Shown in pieces: positions 7,849 to 18,263 of a stretch of DNA of 64,000 bases. Every line of letters starts with the position of its first letter. The stretch's first letter is position 1. Source of the DNA: Saccharomonospora amisosensis. GTDB lineage: Bacteria; Actinomycetota; Actinomycetes; Mycobacteriales; Pseudonocardiaceae. The notes under the pieces are model-generated. The model did not search any database, was not told the DNA's origin, and saw only the letters and a list, made by a program, of their open reading frames with translations. The translations under genes were made by a program, and so were the position numbers. The DNA is taken from the NCBI RefSeq assembly GCF_011761185.1, contig NZ_JAAOYM010000001.1, positions 3,906,001 to 3,970,000 on the forward strand, read 5' to 3'.

Positions 7849-8958
7849 TCAGGCGCTCGCGAGCTTGTACATCCAGCCGTGCGGGTCGGGGCGGGTGCCG
7901 TTCTGAATGCCGGTGAGCTCCTCCCGCAGCCGCATGGTGACCTCGCCCGGCTGGCCGCCCGCGATGGTGAACTCCCCGCCCGCGTGCTTCACCCTGCCGA
8001 CAGGCGTGATGACCGCGGCAGTGCCACATGCGAACACCTCGGTAAGCTCTCCGGAGGCCGCCGCCTTCTCCCACTCCTCGGTCGAAATCCTGCGCTCCTC
8101 GACCTTGTGGCCGAAGTCGGCCGCCAGCGTCAGCAGCGAGTCCCGCGTGACACCCGGCAGCAACGAGCCGGTCAACTCGGGCGTCACCAGGCGCGCATCC
8201 TTACCGGAGCCGAAGACGAAGAACAGGTTCATCCCGCCCATCTCCTCGACCCACCTGCGCTCCACCGCGTCGAGCCACACGACCTGGTCACAGCCGTGGT
8301 CGACGGCCTCTGCCTGCGCGACGAAGGATGCCGCGTAGTTGCCCGCACACTTGGCGAAACCGGTGCCACCCGGTGCGGCGCGCACGTAGTCGGTGGACAG
8401 CCACACGCTCACCGGCTTCACGCCGCCCGCGAAGTAGGAACCTGCCGGAGACGCGATCAGGGAGTACAGGTACTGCGCGGAGGGCTTGTTCACGCCGAGC
8501 CCGGCCTCCGTCGCGATCAGGAACGGCCGCAGGTAGAGGGTGTCGCCCTTACTGGTGGGCACCCACCGGCCGTCCACCTCGATCAACTCGTGGATCGAGC
8601 CGAGGAACAGCTCGTCCGGCAGCTCCGGCATCGCCATCCGGCGTGCCGACCTGCGGAACCGGGCGGCGTTCAGCCGCGGGCGAAAAGCGCTGATGGAGCC
8701 GTCCGGCTGCCGGTAGGCTTTCAGCCCCTCGAAGATGGCCTGCCCGTAGTGCAGGACCGCGGTGGCAGGGTCGAGTGTCAGCGGCTCGTAGGGGCTCAGC
8801 CGCGCGTCGTGCCAGCCAACGCCTTCCGACCACCGCACGGTCACCATGTGGTCGGTGAACCGCGTCCCGAAGCCCGGCTTCGCCAATACCTCCGCTACCG
8901 CCTCCGCCGAGGCGGGGGTCGGGCTGAGGGTACGGCTGAAGGGAATGGCGGTCGTCAT
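7849..8958 (-). CDS. ilvE: Branched-chain amino acid aminotransferase
   Basis: The 369-residue class IV PLP enzyme performs the last step of leucine, isoleucine and valine synthesis and the first of their breakdown. Signatures include [41 protein letters not shown] with the PLP lysine, and [12 protein letters not shown]. Length and sequence fit actinobacterial IlvE. The ATG has no obvious ribosome binding site and lies only 53 bases from the divergent start at 9012, so a leaderless transcript is possible. It is convergent with cobT. Confidence 0.96.
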   Translation of the reverse strand: MTTAIPFSRTLSPTPASAEAVAEVLAKPGFGTRFTDHMVTVRWSEGVGWHDARLSPYEPLTLDPATAVLHYGQAIFEGLKAYRQPDGSISAFRPRLNAARFRRSARRMAMPELPDELFLGSIHELIEVDGRWVPTSKGDTLYLRPFLIATEAGLGVNKPSAQYLYSLIASPAGSYFAGGVKPVSVWLSTDYVRAAPGGTGFAKCAGNYAASFVAQAEAVDHGCDQVVWLDAVERRWVEEMGGMNLFFVFGSGKDARLVTPELTGSLLPGVTRDSLLTLAADFGHKVEERRISTEEWEKAAASGELTEVFACGTAAVITPVGRVKHAGGEFTIAGGQPGEVTMRLREELTGIQNGTRPDPHGWMYKLASA

Positions 8959-9011
8959 GGAGTGAGCATATCTCGTTTACTTGGACGTCAGAACATCCGT
9001 TTGGCTCTACG

Positions 9012-9323
9012 ATGACGTCCGTGATCCAGCAGTCTTCTCGGCCGACCGGGGGCAATCGCGTCTCCGCGGGAACGGCCTCCGACGTCAAGACCTTCATCGC
9101 CGCGGCACTGCTGACCTTCGCGGCGGGAATGCTCGTGCTGATCGGCTACATCATGGCGGGCGGCTTCGGCGGTTTCCTCGGCATCATCGGTGCCGTATGG
9201 AGCGTGTTCTGGTGGAAGGGCGTGCACGGGAAGGTGTTTCCGCGTGACCTGCCCGGCAAGTCCATGGCGGGTCTTGCCGTGACCGCCGCGATACTCCTCG
9301 GCCTTGCCTACGCGATGTCCTGA
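9012..9323 (+). CDS. Small integral membrane protein, unknown function
   Basis: The 103-residue product has hydrophobic spans at about 26-49 (FIAAALLTFAAGMLVLIGYIMAG), 51-66 and 86-102, suggesting two or three membrane helices with a polar N-terminal tail of about 25 residues. No family was recognised. The ATG lacks a clear ribosome binding site and faces the ilvE promoter. Its last 16 bases overlap the end of the convergent DUF402-like gene. Codon choice and GC at third positions look like those of the neighbours, so it is likely a real gene. Confidence 0.7.
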   Translation: MTSVIQQSSRPTGGNRVSAGTASDVKTFIAAALLTFAAGMLVLIGYIMAGGFGGFLGIIGAVWSVFWWKGVHGKVFPRDLPGKSMAGLAVTAAILLGLAYAMS

Positions 9324-9940
9324 GCCCACAGCTCGACGGGCAGCCGGGGCATCGGCCAGCGAGGGTCCGGCCGAAACTCCGTCCACGTGCCGTCGAACGG
9401 AAACGCGCCTGACTCGGCGCGTTCGATCAGGCGCTCCCCCTCGGCGCGCAACCTGGCCAGCTGCTGCCTGCTCAGCCTGCCCGCTCGCACCGCCTCGGCC
9501 GCCTCGTCCTCGTCCTTCCAGCTCCAGCGCCCGCCCGGCTCGACGACGACGTCCAGCGCACCATCAATGCGCTCCGGCCCGTACCTACCACGCCCCAGCG
9601 GAATCTCGAGGTTGACGTACCAGGCAAGGAAGCTGCCGCCGCCGTCGAAGAACCACCACACCGACGACCACTCGTCCTCCCGGATCAGGCGCAACGTGGA
9701 GCAGTCCCGCCACCGGTCACGAACCCGCATCCGTGGCAGGACGAACCGCTGACCCAACGGCGCCTCACGGATCTGCCGCCCGTCCGCGAGCCGGGTACCG
9801 ACGATCTCGGTGCCCGCGGGCAGCCAACCGAGCAGTTCCGTGCCGTCGTCGGCGAGCACCCGCAATGGATGTCGTTGACTGACGCTGGCGTCCGAGCGTA
9901 CGAAACTGAGCACGGCCGTCTCACCCGGTGCCCACCTCAC
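9308..9940 (-). CDS. DUF402 domain protein
   Basis: The GTG at 9940 overlaps the TGA of the upstream membrane-protein gene (GTGA), which decides the start. The 210-residue protein has the DUF402 pattern WWFFDGGGSFLAWYVNLE followed by DVVVEPGGRWSWKDEDE. Proteins of this family include nucleoside-phosphate hydrolases, but the activity of this one cannot be told from sequence. It is translationally coupled to the membrane protein encoded just upstream and overlaps the convergent small membrane-protein gene by 16 bases. Confidence 0.8.
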   Translation of the reverse strand: MRWAPGETAVLSFVRSDASVSQRHPLRVLADDGTELLGWLPAGTEIVGTRLADGRQIREAPLGQRFVLPRMRVRDRWRDCSTLRLIREDEWSSVWWFFDGGGSFLAWYVNLEIPLGRGRYGPERIDGALDVVVEPGGRWSWKDEDEAAEAVRAGRLSRQQLARLRAEGERLIERAESGAFPFDGTWTEFRPDPRWPMPRLPVELWAQDIA

Positions 9941-10845
9941 ACCACGAACACTAGTCCGGCGAGAAGCACCAACGCGACAGCCGCCGTGGCCACACCGAAC
10001 GTACGAACGCGGCCCGCCACCATCACCCCGACGATCACCTCGAGCAACGCGGCGGCCGCCGCGAGGAACAACGCCCCGACCATGCTCAACACGGCGGCGA
10101 GCAAGGTCACGACCGCGCCGAGGGCCAGCAGGCCGCGCATGCGAGAGCGCGCGGCGACCACCTCGACGGACTCGTCGAGGGCGAGCATGGCGGCGGGCAC
10201 CGTCGCCAGCACCACCACCGCCACGAAGACCCCTCGCAACGCGGCGGCGTCCGCCGCGGCGAGCACCTCCTGTGGCGCGGTGGGCGAGAGACCGAGCCGC
10301 ACCGGGCCCAACTGGTACAGCGCGGCCGAGGCCACGGCCGCCGCTACCGCCGCGCCCGCGGCGAGTCTGCCGCCCCGCAGCCCGGCGAACAGCGGAAACA
10401 GCACGGCAGCGGAAAACAGCAGACCTCCCGGCGCAAACGCCGTCGCCCCGGGCGGCGATGCCGGGGGAATCGCGAAGCACAGCGCGACGAAGGCCGCCGC
10501 GGCCACCAGCAACATCCCGGTCAGCCACCTGCGCCAAGTCCGGCTCACGCGGACGCCGGCGGCCAACGCGACGGTCACCAGTACGGTGAAACCGACCGCG
10601 GCAGGCACCCGGTGAGCGGGCGCGGCATAGGAAACGAAAACCGTGGCGAACAGCACCAGCAGCGCCAGCCGCGACGAGGCCCGCAGCCCCGAAGCGATTC
10701 CGGAGTCGGGTTCGCCGACCACGCGCCTCGCGCTTTCGGCCAGCGCGGCCGCGACCGCCATCCCCGCGAGCAACCACCAACCCGCGGCCGAGGCGGCCAT
10801 GGCCAGCGCACCAAGAATGCCCGCACCGAGCAACACGCGGCGCAC
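9937..10845 (-). CDS. Polytopic membrane protein, unknown function
   Basis: The 302-residue product is almost wholly hydrophobic, with about nine or ten predicted membrane helices built from Ala, Val, Leu and Gly (for example LALLVLFATVFVSYAA and GALFLAAAAALLEVIVGVMVAG). No transporter motif was recognised. It begins at a GTG with AGAGGTAG upstream and is coupled to the following DUF402 gene by a four-base overlap. It is divergent from pepA across 72 bases. Confidence 0.75.
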   Translation of the reverse strand: MRRVLLGAGILGALAMAASAAGWWLLAGMAVAAALAESARRVVGEPDSGIASGLRASSRLALLVLFATVFVSYAAPAHRVPAAVGFTVLVTVALAAGVRVSRTWRRWLTGMLLVAAAAFVALCFAIPPASPPGATAFAPGGLLFSAAVLFPLFAGLRGGRLAAGAAVAAAVASAALYQLGPVRLGLSPTAPQEVLAAADAAALRGVFVAVVVLATVPAAMLALDESVEVVAARSRMRGLLALGAVVTLLAAVLSMVGALFLAAAAALLEVIVGVMVAGRVRTFGVATAAVALVLLAGLVFVV

Positions 10846-10917
10846 CTACCTCTCACCACGGACAATGTCGTCAATAGCATGGCTTGAGCCATCACAGACA
10901 GCAGCGAGGAGCCCGAC

Positions 10918-12411
10918 GTGACCCTGCCAAAACTTGCCCTGACCGAGAACACCGAGGCGGCGCTGGCCAAGAGCCGCGCCGAGGTCGTGGTGATCGGTAC
11001 CGTGCAGGGGCCCGACGGGCTTGAATTGGCCGAGGGCGCGCAGGCGGTGAACGCCGCGCTCGGCGGCGACCTCGTCGACACGCTCCGCACGCTGGGCGCC
11101 ACCGGCAAGGCAGAGGAGATCGTGAAGCTGCCGACGCTCGGCCGCATTCCCGCACCGGTGGTGCTCGCCGTCGGTCTCGGCACCCAGCCCACGACGTCGG
11201 AGCAGCTACGTCGCGCGGCGGGAGCGGCGGCTCGCGCGTTGTCGGGCACACCTCGCGCGCTGTCAACGCTGTCCGCGCGGGATCTGCGGGCGGCCGCGGA
11301 GGGCACGGTACTCGGCGCGTACACCTTCACCAGGTACAAGTCGGAGCCAGGCGACGCGCCGGTGTCGACGGTGGACCTCGTCTACCCGGAGGAGGGCACC
11401 GCGCGGGCACACAAGGCCACGCTGAAGGCGGCCGTGGCGGTGGCCGAGGCGGTGGCCACGGCGAGGGATCTGGTCAACACTCCACCGAACGACCTGTTTC
11501 CGGCGTCGTTCGCCGAGCGGGCCCGAGAACTCGCCGAGGACGCGGGCCTGGAGTTCGAGGTGCTCGACGAGCGAGCGCTGAAGCGCAAGGGTTTCGGCGG
11601 CATTCTGGGCGTCGGCGGCGGGTCCTCGCGGCCTCCTCGCCTGCTGCGGCTGCGCTACCGCGGCACGAAGGTGACGAAGAAGGTGGCGCTCGTCGGCAAG
11701 GGCATCACCTTCGACACCGGCGGCATCTCGATCAAGCCCGCGGCGAACATGGACCACATGACCTCGGACATGTCCGGGGCCGCCGGTGTGCTCGCCTCGG
11801 TGGTGCTCGCAGCGAAGCTGAAGTACCCGCTGGAGGTCATCGCGCACATCCCGCTGGCGGAGAACATGCCGTCGGCGACGTCGTACCGGCCGGGTGACGT
11901 GCTCACCATGTACGGCGGCAAGACGGTCGAGGTGCTCAACACCGACGCCGAGGGCAGGCTCGTACTCGCCGACGCCATCGTGCGCGCCGCGGAGGACGAG
12001 CCGGACTATCTCATCGAGACGTCCACGCTCACCGGCGCGCAACTGGTCGCGCTTGGCAATCGCACACCGGGCATCATGGGTTCGGACGAGTTCCGTGACC
12101 GGGTCGCCGCCATCGCCGCGGCCACCGGCGAGAACGGCTGGCCGATGCCGTTGCCGGAGGAGCTGCGCTCGGATCTGGACTCCAAACTCGCCGACCTCGC
12201 CAACGTTACGGGGCATCGCTGGGGCGGCATGCTCGCCGCCGGGGTGTTCCTGCGCGAGTTCGTGCCCGACGGCCTCCCGTGGGCGCACATCGATATCGCT
12301 GGGCCCGCGTTCAACACGGGTGCGCCGTGGGGTTACACCGGCAAGGGCGGCACGGGTCTGCCGGTGCGCACCATCGCCGCCGTACTCGCGGACATCGCCG
12401 AGACCGGGTAG
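10918..12411 (+). CDS. pepA: Leucyl aminopeptidase (M17)
   Basis: The 497-residue cytosolic aminopeptidase removes N-terminal residues from peptides using two metal ions. The metal and active-site segments are [36 protein letters not shown] and the family signature NTDAEGRL. The C-terminal ITGPAF-type region reads IDIAGPAFN. The GTG at 10918 has GAGGAG upstream. The position between ilvE and the sucB/lipB/lipA genes matches the order of pepB in mycobacteria. It is followed after 14 bases by a SUKH-domain gene, probably co-transcribed. Confidence 0.96.
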   Translation: MTLPKLALTENTEAALAKSRAEVVVIGTVQGPDGLELAEGAQAVNAALGGDLVDTLRTLGATGKAEEIVKLPTLGRIPAPVVLAVGLGTQPTTSEQLRRAAGAAARALSGTPRALSTLSARDLRAAAEGTVLGAYTFTRYKSEPGDAPVSTVDLVYPEEGTARAHKATLKAAVAVAEAVATARDLVNTPPNDLFPASFAERARELAEDAGLEFEVLDERALKRKGFGGILGVGGGSSRPPRLLRLRYRGTKVTKKVALVGKGITFDTGGISIKPAANMDHMTSDMSGAAGVLASVVLAAKLKYPLEVIAHIPLAENMPSATSYRPGDVLTMYGGKTVEVLNTDAEGRLVLADAIVRAAEDEPDYLIETSTLTGAQLVALGNRTPGIMGSDEFRDRVAAIAAATGENGWPMPLPEELRSDLDSKLADLANVTGHRWGGMLAAGVFLREFVPDGLPWAHIDIAGPAFNTGAPWGYTGKGGTGLPVRTIAAVLADIAETG

Positions 12412-12425
12412 GGCGCGCCTTCCCG

Positions 12426-13388
12426 GTGTCCGAAAGCCCCGAGAGCCCCGAGAACTACGCCGAGACCGCCGTGCGTGAAGTGCTCATGGCGGACGACGCG
12501 AGGGTGGACGCGGCGGTCGGTTACGCAGCACTGTTGTTGGCGTGTGTCGGCGCGGCAGGCGAGTCGGACCGGCTGGTGTGCCGCTGGCAGGCGGTCACGT
12601 CGCGACCCACCGTCCTACTCGTGCCGGACGAGGTGACCGCGCGGGCGTGGGCGATGCTCTTCGCCGCGCGCGGCACCCCGGACTGGGGCGGCGAGCTGCC
12701 GCCGCTCGATCTGGACGCCGAGGAACGGGCACACCGAAAGCACCTCGCCGCGGGCGGACCGCTGCGGGAGTTGGCCGCCGAGGCGGAGGACCGCGCGAGG
12801 GAGGGCGATCTCCAGGGCGCGAGTTCCGCGCTCACCGGGTGGGCGCGGCAAGCGCGGCGATCGGCGCGGCCCGACATCGCCACGCTTGCCGCGTGCCGCC
12901 ATGTCGCACCGCTGCTGGTGCGAGGCACGCTGACGGTCGCGGACGGTTGGGCCCGCGACTACGCGGGAACGCTCATCGCCGCACTGCACACGCGCTACCG
13001 TGGCGAGTCCGAACCGATGGACTGGCGAGGACTGATCGAGCGGATCATGTGGCTGCGCGGCGAACCGGGCAATATGCCGCCGCCCGCGACCAACGCCGGG
13101 ATCGACGACGCACAGCGCAGGCTCGGGGTGAGGCTGCCGCTGGAGTACCGGGAATTCCTGCTGACCTGCGACGGGTTACCCGCCGATGTGGTGTTCCCCC
13201 GGCTGCTCGGAACCGCCGAGCTGGAGACCAGCGGGCAGGGAGTGCGCATCAGCGACCCCCCTGGCCTGGTGTTGCTCGCGCAGAGCGGTCGGATCGTGGA
13301 GTCCGACCCGTTGTTCGGGGTCACCACCCATTCCGGGATACGTGACCTGCTCCGGGAACACCTGCGGCTGCTGGAGGCCGCACTCTGA
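12426..13388 (+). CDS. SMI1/KNR4 (SUKH-1) domain protein
   Basis: The GTG at 12426 lies 14 bases after pepA; longer frames run inside pepA and are not credible. The 320-residue product has two parts. Residues 1 to about 215 are Ala/Arg-rich with no recognised family. The C-terminal part (about 220-320) carries a SUKH-1 pattern, DAQRRLGVRLPLEYREFLLTCDG, then RLLGTAELE and a C-terminal helix. SUKH domains are common in immunity proteins against contact-delivered toxins, but also in other roles. No toxin gene is beside it, so immunity is only one possibility. Confidence 0.75.
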   Translation: MSESPESPENYAETAVREVLMADDARVDAAVGYAALLLACVGAAGESDRLVCRWQAVTSRPTVLLVPDEVTARAWAMLFAARGTPDWGGELPPLDLDAEERAHRKHLAAGGPLRELAAEAEDRAREGDLQGASSALTGWARQARRSARPDIATLAACRHVAPLLVRGTLTVADGWARDYAGTLIAALHTRYRGESEPMDWRGLIERIMWLRGEPGNMPPPATNAGIDDAQRRLGVRLPLEYREFLLTCDGLPADVVFPRLLGTAELETSGQGVRISDPPGLVLLAQSGRIVESDPLFGVTTHSGIRDLLREHLRLLEAAL

Positions 13389-13433
13389 CGAGGTGGCCCA
13401 CGTTTGGCTGCACCCAGGGCACCCTGAGCGCAG

Positions 13434-13470
13434 GACTCGCGGGCAGGTGGCAGGGTCAGCCCTGCGAGTC
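13434..13470. terminator. Hairpin between convergent SUKH and hypothetical genes
   Basis: GACTCGCGGGC at 13434-13444 pairs with 13459-13470 with one bulged base. The right arm extends into the end of the convergent gene. It may terminate both transcripts; no T-tract is seen. Confidence 0.4.
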
Positions 13471-13821
13471 GCGTTCGGTCTGCTGCCTGCGGCGTAGGAT
13501 GCGTTGCCGCTCGGTGTACTCGCGCATCCGTTTCGGGTAGCCCGTCTTGGCCACCTCGTATACCGGTATCGACCGCTTGCGGCCGAACTGCTGCGCGGTA
13601 CCGAGGCTGCCGATGCGCCGCCTCGTCCACTCGCCGTCGTGTGCGACCAGCACCACGGTGGTCTCGGTGACGGTCGTACGAGGTTCGACGTAGGCCTCGA
13701 CCCCCCGCCTGGTCGCCGCCCATTCGTCCAGGTGCCGGGTGTCCGCGTCGGTGGCGCCCCGTAGCCCCCCGTTCGCCCGTCCACCCTTTCCGCGTCTGCG
13801 CAACAAGTCGAACAGGCCCAC
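13456..13821 (-). CDS. Conserved small basic protein, unknown function
   Basis: The GTG at 13821 (VGLFDLLRRRGKGG) is preferred because GAGAGGAAGG lies upstream; an ATG at 13851 would add ten residues. The product is 121 residues, with a central beta-rich stretch (TTVTETTVVLVAHDGEWTRRRI) and a very basic C-terminus (KRMREYTERQRILRRRQQTERD). No family with known function was recognised. It is convergent with the SUKH gene and divergent from lpdA. Confidence 0.65.
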   Translation of the reverse strand: MGLFDLLRRRGKGGRANGGLRGATDADTRHLDEWAATRRGVEAYVEPRTTVTETTVVLVAHDGEWTRRRIGSLGTAQQFGRKRSIPVYEVAKTGYPKRMREYTERQRILRRRQQTERDSQG

Positions 13822-13910
13822 CTCGACCACCTTCCTCTCACGCGTCGCCAACGATCATTATCCCGACGCCAAAACGGTGTGTCCGGCGCACACCAGCACT
13901 AGGTCGCAAG

Positions 13911-13931
13911 CTTGTCAGGCGAGGTGACAAG
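13911..13931. promoter_or_regulatory. Inverted repeat in the lpdA upstream region
   Basis: CTTGTCA and TGACAAG are perfect inverted arms separated by seven bases. They lie about 70-90 bases before the lpdA GTG, in the 178-base divergent region. This could be a regulator site or a leader hairpin. Confidence 0.4.
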
Positions 13932-13999
13932 ATGAGGTGTGATGAGCGCACACAGCGCCCGTGGACACGATCGACACTGCCTGCCGAGGAGTTTGAGAA

Positions 14000-15373
14000 G
14001 TGACCGACGCTGAAGCCGACCTGGTGATCCTCGGTGGCGGATCGGGTGGTTACGCCGCGGCGTTCCGCGCCGCCGAGCTGGGCCTTTCCGTCACCCTTAT
14101 CGAGAAGGACAAACTGGGCGGCACCTGCCTGCATCGCGGCTGCATCCCCACCAAGGCGCTGCTACACGCGGCAGAGGTGGCCGACTCCGCGCGAGATGGT
14201 GAGCAGTTCGGCGTCAAGACGGTGTTCGAAGGTGTGGACATGACCGGTGTCCACAAGTACAAGGACACCGTCGTCACCCGGCTCTACAAGGGGCTGCAGG
14301 GGCTCGCGAAGGCCCACAAGATCAATTACGTGGAGGGGACCGGAACGTTCGCCGGTGGCACGACCGTGGAGGTCGACGGCGCTCGCTACACCGGCAAGAA
14401 CGTGGTGCTGGCCACGGGCTCCTACTCGCGCACGCTGCCCGGTCTGGAGCTGGGCGGCAGGATCATCGCCAGCGACGAGGCGCTGAACCTCGACTACGTC
14501 CCCGAACGGGTCGTCGTGCTCGGCGGCGGTGTGATCGGCGTCGAGTTCGCCAGTGTCTGGGCGTCGTTCGGGGCCGAGGTCACGATCGTGGAGGCCCTCC
14601 CCCGGCTGGTGCCCGCAGAGGACGAGTTCGCCTCGAAGCAGTTGGAGCGAGCCTTCCGCAGGCGCAAGATCGCGTTCAAGACCGGTGTCCGGTTCACCGG
14701 AGCCAAGCAGGACGAGCGCGGCGTGAGCGTGTCGCTGGAGTCGGGCGAGACCCTGGAGGCCGACCTGCTACTGGTCGCCGTCGGTCGGGGCCCCAACACG
14801 GCGGGCCACGGCTACGACGAGGCAGGCGTGCGCATGGAGCGTGGTTTCGTGCTCACCGACGACCGGTTGCGCACCAACCTGCCCGGTGTCTACGCCGTCG
14901 GCGACATCGTGCCGGGACTCCAGCTCGCCCACCGCGGCTTCCAGCAGGGCATCTTCGTCGCGGAAGAGATCGCGGGACTGGCTCCCCGGCCGGTTGAGGA
15001 GGCGGGCATTCCCCGCGTTACCTACTCCCACCCCGAGGTCGCGTCGGTGGGGCTCACCGAAGCCGCCGCGAAGGAAAGGCACGGCTCGGGCGTCACCACC
15101 TTCACCTACGACCTCGCGGGCAACGGCAAGAGCCAGATCCTCAAGACCTCGGGAGCGGTGAAACTGATCAAGGCGCCGGACGGTCCGGTTGTGGGCCTAC
15201 ACCTGGTGGGCGACCGCGTCGGCGAGCTGATCGGCGAGGCACAGCTGATCTACAACTGGGAAGCCTTCCCCGAAGACGTCGCGCCGCTCATCCACGCACA
15301 CCCCACCCAGACCGAAGCCCTCGGCGAAGCGCATCTCGCTCTCGCAGGCAAGCCGCTGCACGTCCACGGCTGA
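14000..15373 (+). CDS. lpdA: Dihydrolipoyl dehydrogenase (E3)
   Basis: The 457-residue flavoprotein reoxidises dihydrolipoyl groups of 2-oxoacid dehydrogenase complexes with NAD. It shows the FAD motif ILGGGSGGYAAA, the redox disulfide GGTCLHRGCIPTKALL, the NAD motif VVLGGGVIGVEFASVW, the YAVGDI segment and the C-terminal IHAHPTQTEALGEAH containing the active-site His. It starts with GTG. It lies 61 bases before sucB, with which it forms the E2-E3 pair. The same E3 could also serve aceE and perhaps the E1 alpha/beta pair at the left edge. Confidence 0.96.
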   Translation: MTDAEADLVILGGGSGGYAAAFRAAELGLSVTLIEKDKLGGTCLHRGCIPTKALLHAAEVADSARDGEQFGVKTVFEGVDMTGVHKYKDTVVTRLYKGLQGLAKAHKINYVEGTGTFAGGTTVEVDGARYTGKNVVLATGSYSRTLPGLELGGRIIASDEALNLDYVPERVVVLGGGVIGVEFASVWASFGAEVTIVEALPRLVPAEDEFASKQLERAFRRRKIAFKTGVRFTGAKQDERGVSVSLESGETLEADLLLVAVGRGPNTAGHGYDEAGVRMERGFVLTDDRLRTNLPGVYAVGDIVPGLQLAHRGFQQGIFVAEEIAGLAPRPVEEAGIPRVTYSHPEVASVGLTEAAAKERHGSGVTTFTYDLAGNGKSQILKTSGAVKLIKAPDGPVVGLHLVGDRVGELIGEAQLIYNWEAFPEDVAPLIHAHPTQTEALGEAHLALAGKPLHVHG

Positions 15374-15434
15374 GCCGACCTGAACGCCGACCTGAACAGA
15401 CCACACCAGACACACTCAAGGGAGTCAGCGAACG

Positions 15435-17300
15435 ATGGCGTACTCCGTCACACTGCCGGAGCTGGGTGAGAGCGTCACTGAGGGCACGGTCACCCGCTGG
15501 TTGAAACAAGAGGGTGACACCGTACAGGTGGACGAACCCCTGTTGGAGATCTCCACCGACAAGGTGGACACCGAGGTCCCCTCCCCCGTCGCGGGAACGG
15601 TGAGCAAGATCGTGGCGCGGGAGGATGAGACGGTGGAGGTCGGCGCGGAGTTGGCCGTGATCGACGACGGCACCGGTGACGCCGGCGCGCCCGCTGCCGC
15701 ACCGCGGGCCACCGCGGAACCGGCGCAAGCGCCCTCGGCACCCGCCGAGCCCGAACCACCCCGGCAGCCGGAGCCCGCGCCCACGGCACAGGCACAGCCA
15801 CAGCAGCCCGCACCGGCTGCCCAGCCGCAGGCAGGCCAGGCGGAGGGCACTCCCGTTCGGCTGCCCGAACTGGGCGAGAGCGTCACAGAGGGCACGGTCA
15901 CCAGGTGGCTCAAGCAGGTGGGCGACACGGTTCAGGTCGACGAACCGCTGCTGGAGATCTCCACCGACAAGGTGGACACCGAGGTCCCCTCCCCCGTCGC
16001 GGGAACGGTGCTGGAGATCAGCGTCGCGGAGGACCAGACCGTGGAGGTCGGTGGTCAGCTCGCGGTGATCGGTGAGCCCGGTGCGGCGACCACCGCGCCG
16101 CAGCAGGCACCACAGCCGACGCCCGAGCCCGCGCCACAGCCAACACAGCAGGCGCAGCCCGAGGCGTCGCAAGCGGCACAGCCCGCACCGGCACCCGCCG
16201 CGCAGCCGGAGCCGCAGTGGCCAAGCGCCCGGCCTTCGGAGGAGCCTGCCGCGGCAGCGGCCGCGCCCCGGGAGCAGGCACCCACCCGCGAGCCATCCCA
16301 ACCGAGCGAGTCCGGCAGGGAGGACGGCGCCACGCCCTATGTGACGCCGCTGGTACGCAAACTGGCCGCCGAGCACGACATCGACCTGAACACCCTGCGC
16401 GGAACCGGGGTCGGTGGGCGCATCCGCAAGCAGGACGTGCTCGCCGCCGTCGAGGCCAAGCAGCGGCAGGCACCCGCACCCGCACCCGAGCAGCCACAGC
16501 AGGCACAGCAGGCACCGGCGGCCGCACCGTCGGCACCGGCCGCCGCGGTGCCTGTCTCCGACGCGGAGAAGGCGGCACTGCGCGGCACGGTGCAAAAGGC
16601 CAACCGCATCAGGCAGATCACAGCGCAGAAGACCAAGGAGTCGTTGCAGGTCTCGGCGCAGCTCACCCAGGTTCACGAAGTGGACGTCACCAAGATCGCC
16701 AGGCTGCGGCAGCGGGCGAAGGCGGCCTTCCGCGAGCGGGAAGGTGTCAACCTGACGTTCCTGCCCTTCTTCGCCAAGGCCACAGTGGAGGCGCTGAAGC
16801 AGCACCCCAACGTCAACGCCTCCTACAACGAGGAGACCAAGGAGATCACCTACCACGGCGCGGTGCATCTCGGCGTCGCGGTCGACACCGAGCGCGGCCT
16901 GCTCTCCGTGGTGATCCACGACGCGGGCGAACTCAGCCTGGCCGGGCTCGCGCACCGCATCGCCGACCTGGCGCAGCGAGCGCGCAACAACAAGGTCACG
17001 CCGGACGAGCTGACCGGCGGCACGTTCACGATCACCAACATCGGCAGCAACGGCGCGCTGTTCGATACGCCGATCATCGTGCAGCCGCAGTCGGGCATGC
17101 TCGGCACCGGTGCCGTGGTCAAGCGCCCTGTGGTGCTCACCGACGCCGAGGGCAACGACACCATCGCGATCCGTTCGATGGCGTACCTGCCGCTGACCTA
17201 CGACCACCGGTTGATCGACGGCGCTGACGCGGGACGGTTCGTGACGACCATCAAGCAGCGCCTCGAGGAAGGCAACTTCGAGGAAGAGCTCGGCCTGTAA
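15435..17300 (+). CDS. sucB: Dihydrolipoamide acyltransferase (E2) with two lipoyl domains
   Basis: The 621-residue protein has two lipoyl domains (about 1-77 and 136-212), each with the lipoylated lysine in [14 protein letters not shown]. Long Pro/Ala/Gln linkers follow. A peripheral subunit-binding domain ([19 protein letters not shown], about 297-332) precedes the catalytic domain, which ends with [13 protein letters not shown] carrying the active His-Asp motif. This is the SucB/DlaT layout of actinobacteria, where the E2 serves pyruvate and possibly 2-oxoglutarate dehydrogenase with AceE. It lies between lpdA and the lipoate biosynthesis genes. Confidence 0.95.
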   Translation: MAYSVTLPELGESVTEGTVTRWLKQEGDTVQVDEPLLEISTDKVDTEVPSPVAGTVSKIVAREDETVEVGAELAVIDDGTGDAGAPAAAPRATAEPAQAPSAPAEPEPPRQPEPAPTAQAQPQQPAPAAQPQAGQAEGTPVRLPELGESVTEGTVTRWLKQVGDTVQVDEPLLEISTDKVDTEVPSPVAGTVLEISVAEDQTVEVGGQLAVIGEPGAATTAPQQAPQPTPEPAPQPTQQAQPEASQAAQPAPAPAAQPEPQWPSARPSEEPAAAAAAPREQAPTREPSQPSESGREDGATPYVTPLVRKLAAEHDIDLNTLRGTGVGGRIRKQDVLAAVEAKQRQAPAPAPEQPQQAQQAPAAAPSAPAAAVPVSDAEKAALRGTVQKANRIRQITAQKTKESLQVSAQLTQVHEVDVTKIARLRQRAKAAFREREGVNLTFLPFFAKATVEALKQHPNVNASYNEETKEITYHGAVHLGVAVDTERGLLSVVIHDAGELSLAGLAHRIADLAQRARNNKVTPDELTGGTFTITNIGSNGALFDTPIIVQPQSGMLGTGAVVKRPVVLTDAEGNDTIAIRSMAYLPLTYDHRLIDGADAGRFVTTIKQRLEEGNFEEELGL

Positions 17301-17307
17301 CCACTGT

Positions 17308-17356
17308 CCGGCTGTGCGGGGCATCCACCGCTCGGTGAGCGTCCCCGCACAGCCGG
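17308..17356 (+). terminator. Hairpin terminator after sucB
   Basis: CCGGCTGTGCGGGG (17308-17321) pairs perfectly with 17343-17356 around a 21-base loop. It begins seven bases after the sucB stop. There is no T-run, as is common in this GC range. Confidence 0.7.
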
Positions 17357-17372
17357 TGCCTAGAGTGTGCAC

Positions 17373-18257
17373 ATGCGTGTTCTCGTTGCCGGTTCCAGCG
17401 GCCTCATCGGCAGCGCTCTGCTCGACCATCTGCGCGGCAGCGGGCACGAGGTGCGTCGACTGGTGCGGAGGATGCCGCGGTTGGCCGACGAGTTTGGGTG
17501 GGACCCACCCGCGGGTCGCATCGACGACGGCGCGTTCGACGGTGTGGACGCGGTTGTGAACCTGTGCGGTTCCCCGCTGGCATCCGGCAGGTGGAGCGGG
17601 GCCCGCAAGCAGTTGCTCACCGACTCCCGGCTCGAGCCCACCGAGGTACTTGCCGAGGCCGTCGCCGACCACGGGGTGGGCGCACTGCTCAATGCCTCTG
17701 GCATCAGCTACTACGGCGACACGGGATCGGCCGAGGTCGACGAGTCGGCGCGTGCGGGTTCAGGTTTCCTCGCCGGGCTGTGCGTCGCGTGGGAGGCGGC
17801 CACGACCCCAGCGACGAAAGCGGGCGCCAGGGTGGTCCTGCTTCGCACCGCGCCGGTGCTCTCCTCCCGCGGCGGCATGCTGCGAATGCTGTTGCCGCTG
17901 TTTCGGCTGGGTCTCGGCGCGAGGCTGGGCAGCGGTAGCCAGTACCTACCGTGGATCTCCCTGCGTGACCAGGTATCGGCCATCACCTTCCTGCTCGAGC
18001 GGGTCGACATCACCGGTGCGGTGAACCTGACCTCGCCGAGCCCGGTGACGAACGCCGAATTCACGCGCGAACTCGCCCGCGCGGTGCACCGGCCCGCACC
18101 GTGGTTCGTGCCCGCGCTCGCGTTGAAAGCGGCACTCGGTGAGGCCGCCGAGGAGACCTTGCTGAGCGGACCGAGAGCGGTTCCGGGTGTGCTTCGTGAC
18201 GGCGGGTTCGACTTCGCCGACCGCGAACTCGACGACGCACTCGCCTTGGCGGTCTGA
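17373..18257 (+). CDS. TIGR01777-family SDR epimerase-like protein
   Basis: The ATG at 17373 gives [20 protein letters not shown], the usual start of this extended-SDR family (YfcH in E. coli); a GTG two codons upstream is also possible. The product is 294 residues. It has the nucleotide-binding GSSGLIGS motif, [30 protein letters not shown] and a C-terminal domain with [13 protein letters not shown]. The substrate is unknown. Its position between sucB and lipB is the same as that of Rv2216 in M. tuberculosis, which supports orthology but not function. Confidence 0.88.
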   Translation: MRVLVAGSSGLIGSALLDHLRGSGHEVRRLVRRMPRLADEFGWDPPAGRIDDGAFDGVDAVVNLCGSPLASGRWSGARKQLLTDSRLEPTEVLAEAVADHGVGALLNASGISYYGDTGSAEVDESARAGSGFLAGLCVAWEAATTPATKAGARVVLLRTAPVLSSRGGMLRMLLPLFRLGLGARLGSGSQYLPWISLRDQVSAITFLLERVDITGAVNLTSPSPVTNAEFTRELARAVHRPAPWFVPALALKAALGEAAEETLLSGPRAVPGVLRDGGFDFADRELDDALALAV

Positions 18258-18263
18258 TCGGCG

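Noticed and set aside
15288-17672. A 794-codon open frame on the reverse strand of sucB
   Set aside because: It is antisense to a gene with clear E2 domains. Its Gly/Leu/Arg-rich composition is what the complement of Pro/Ala/Gln linkers gives in high-GC DNA.
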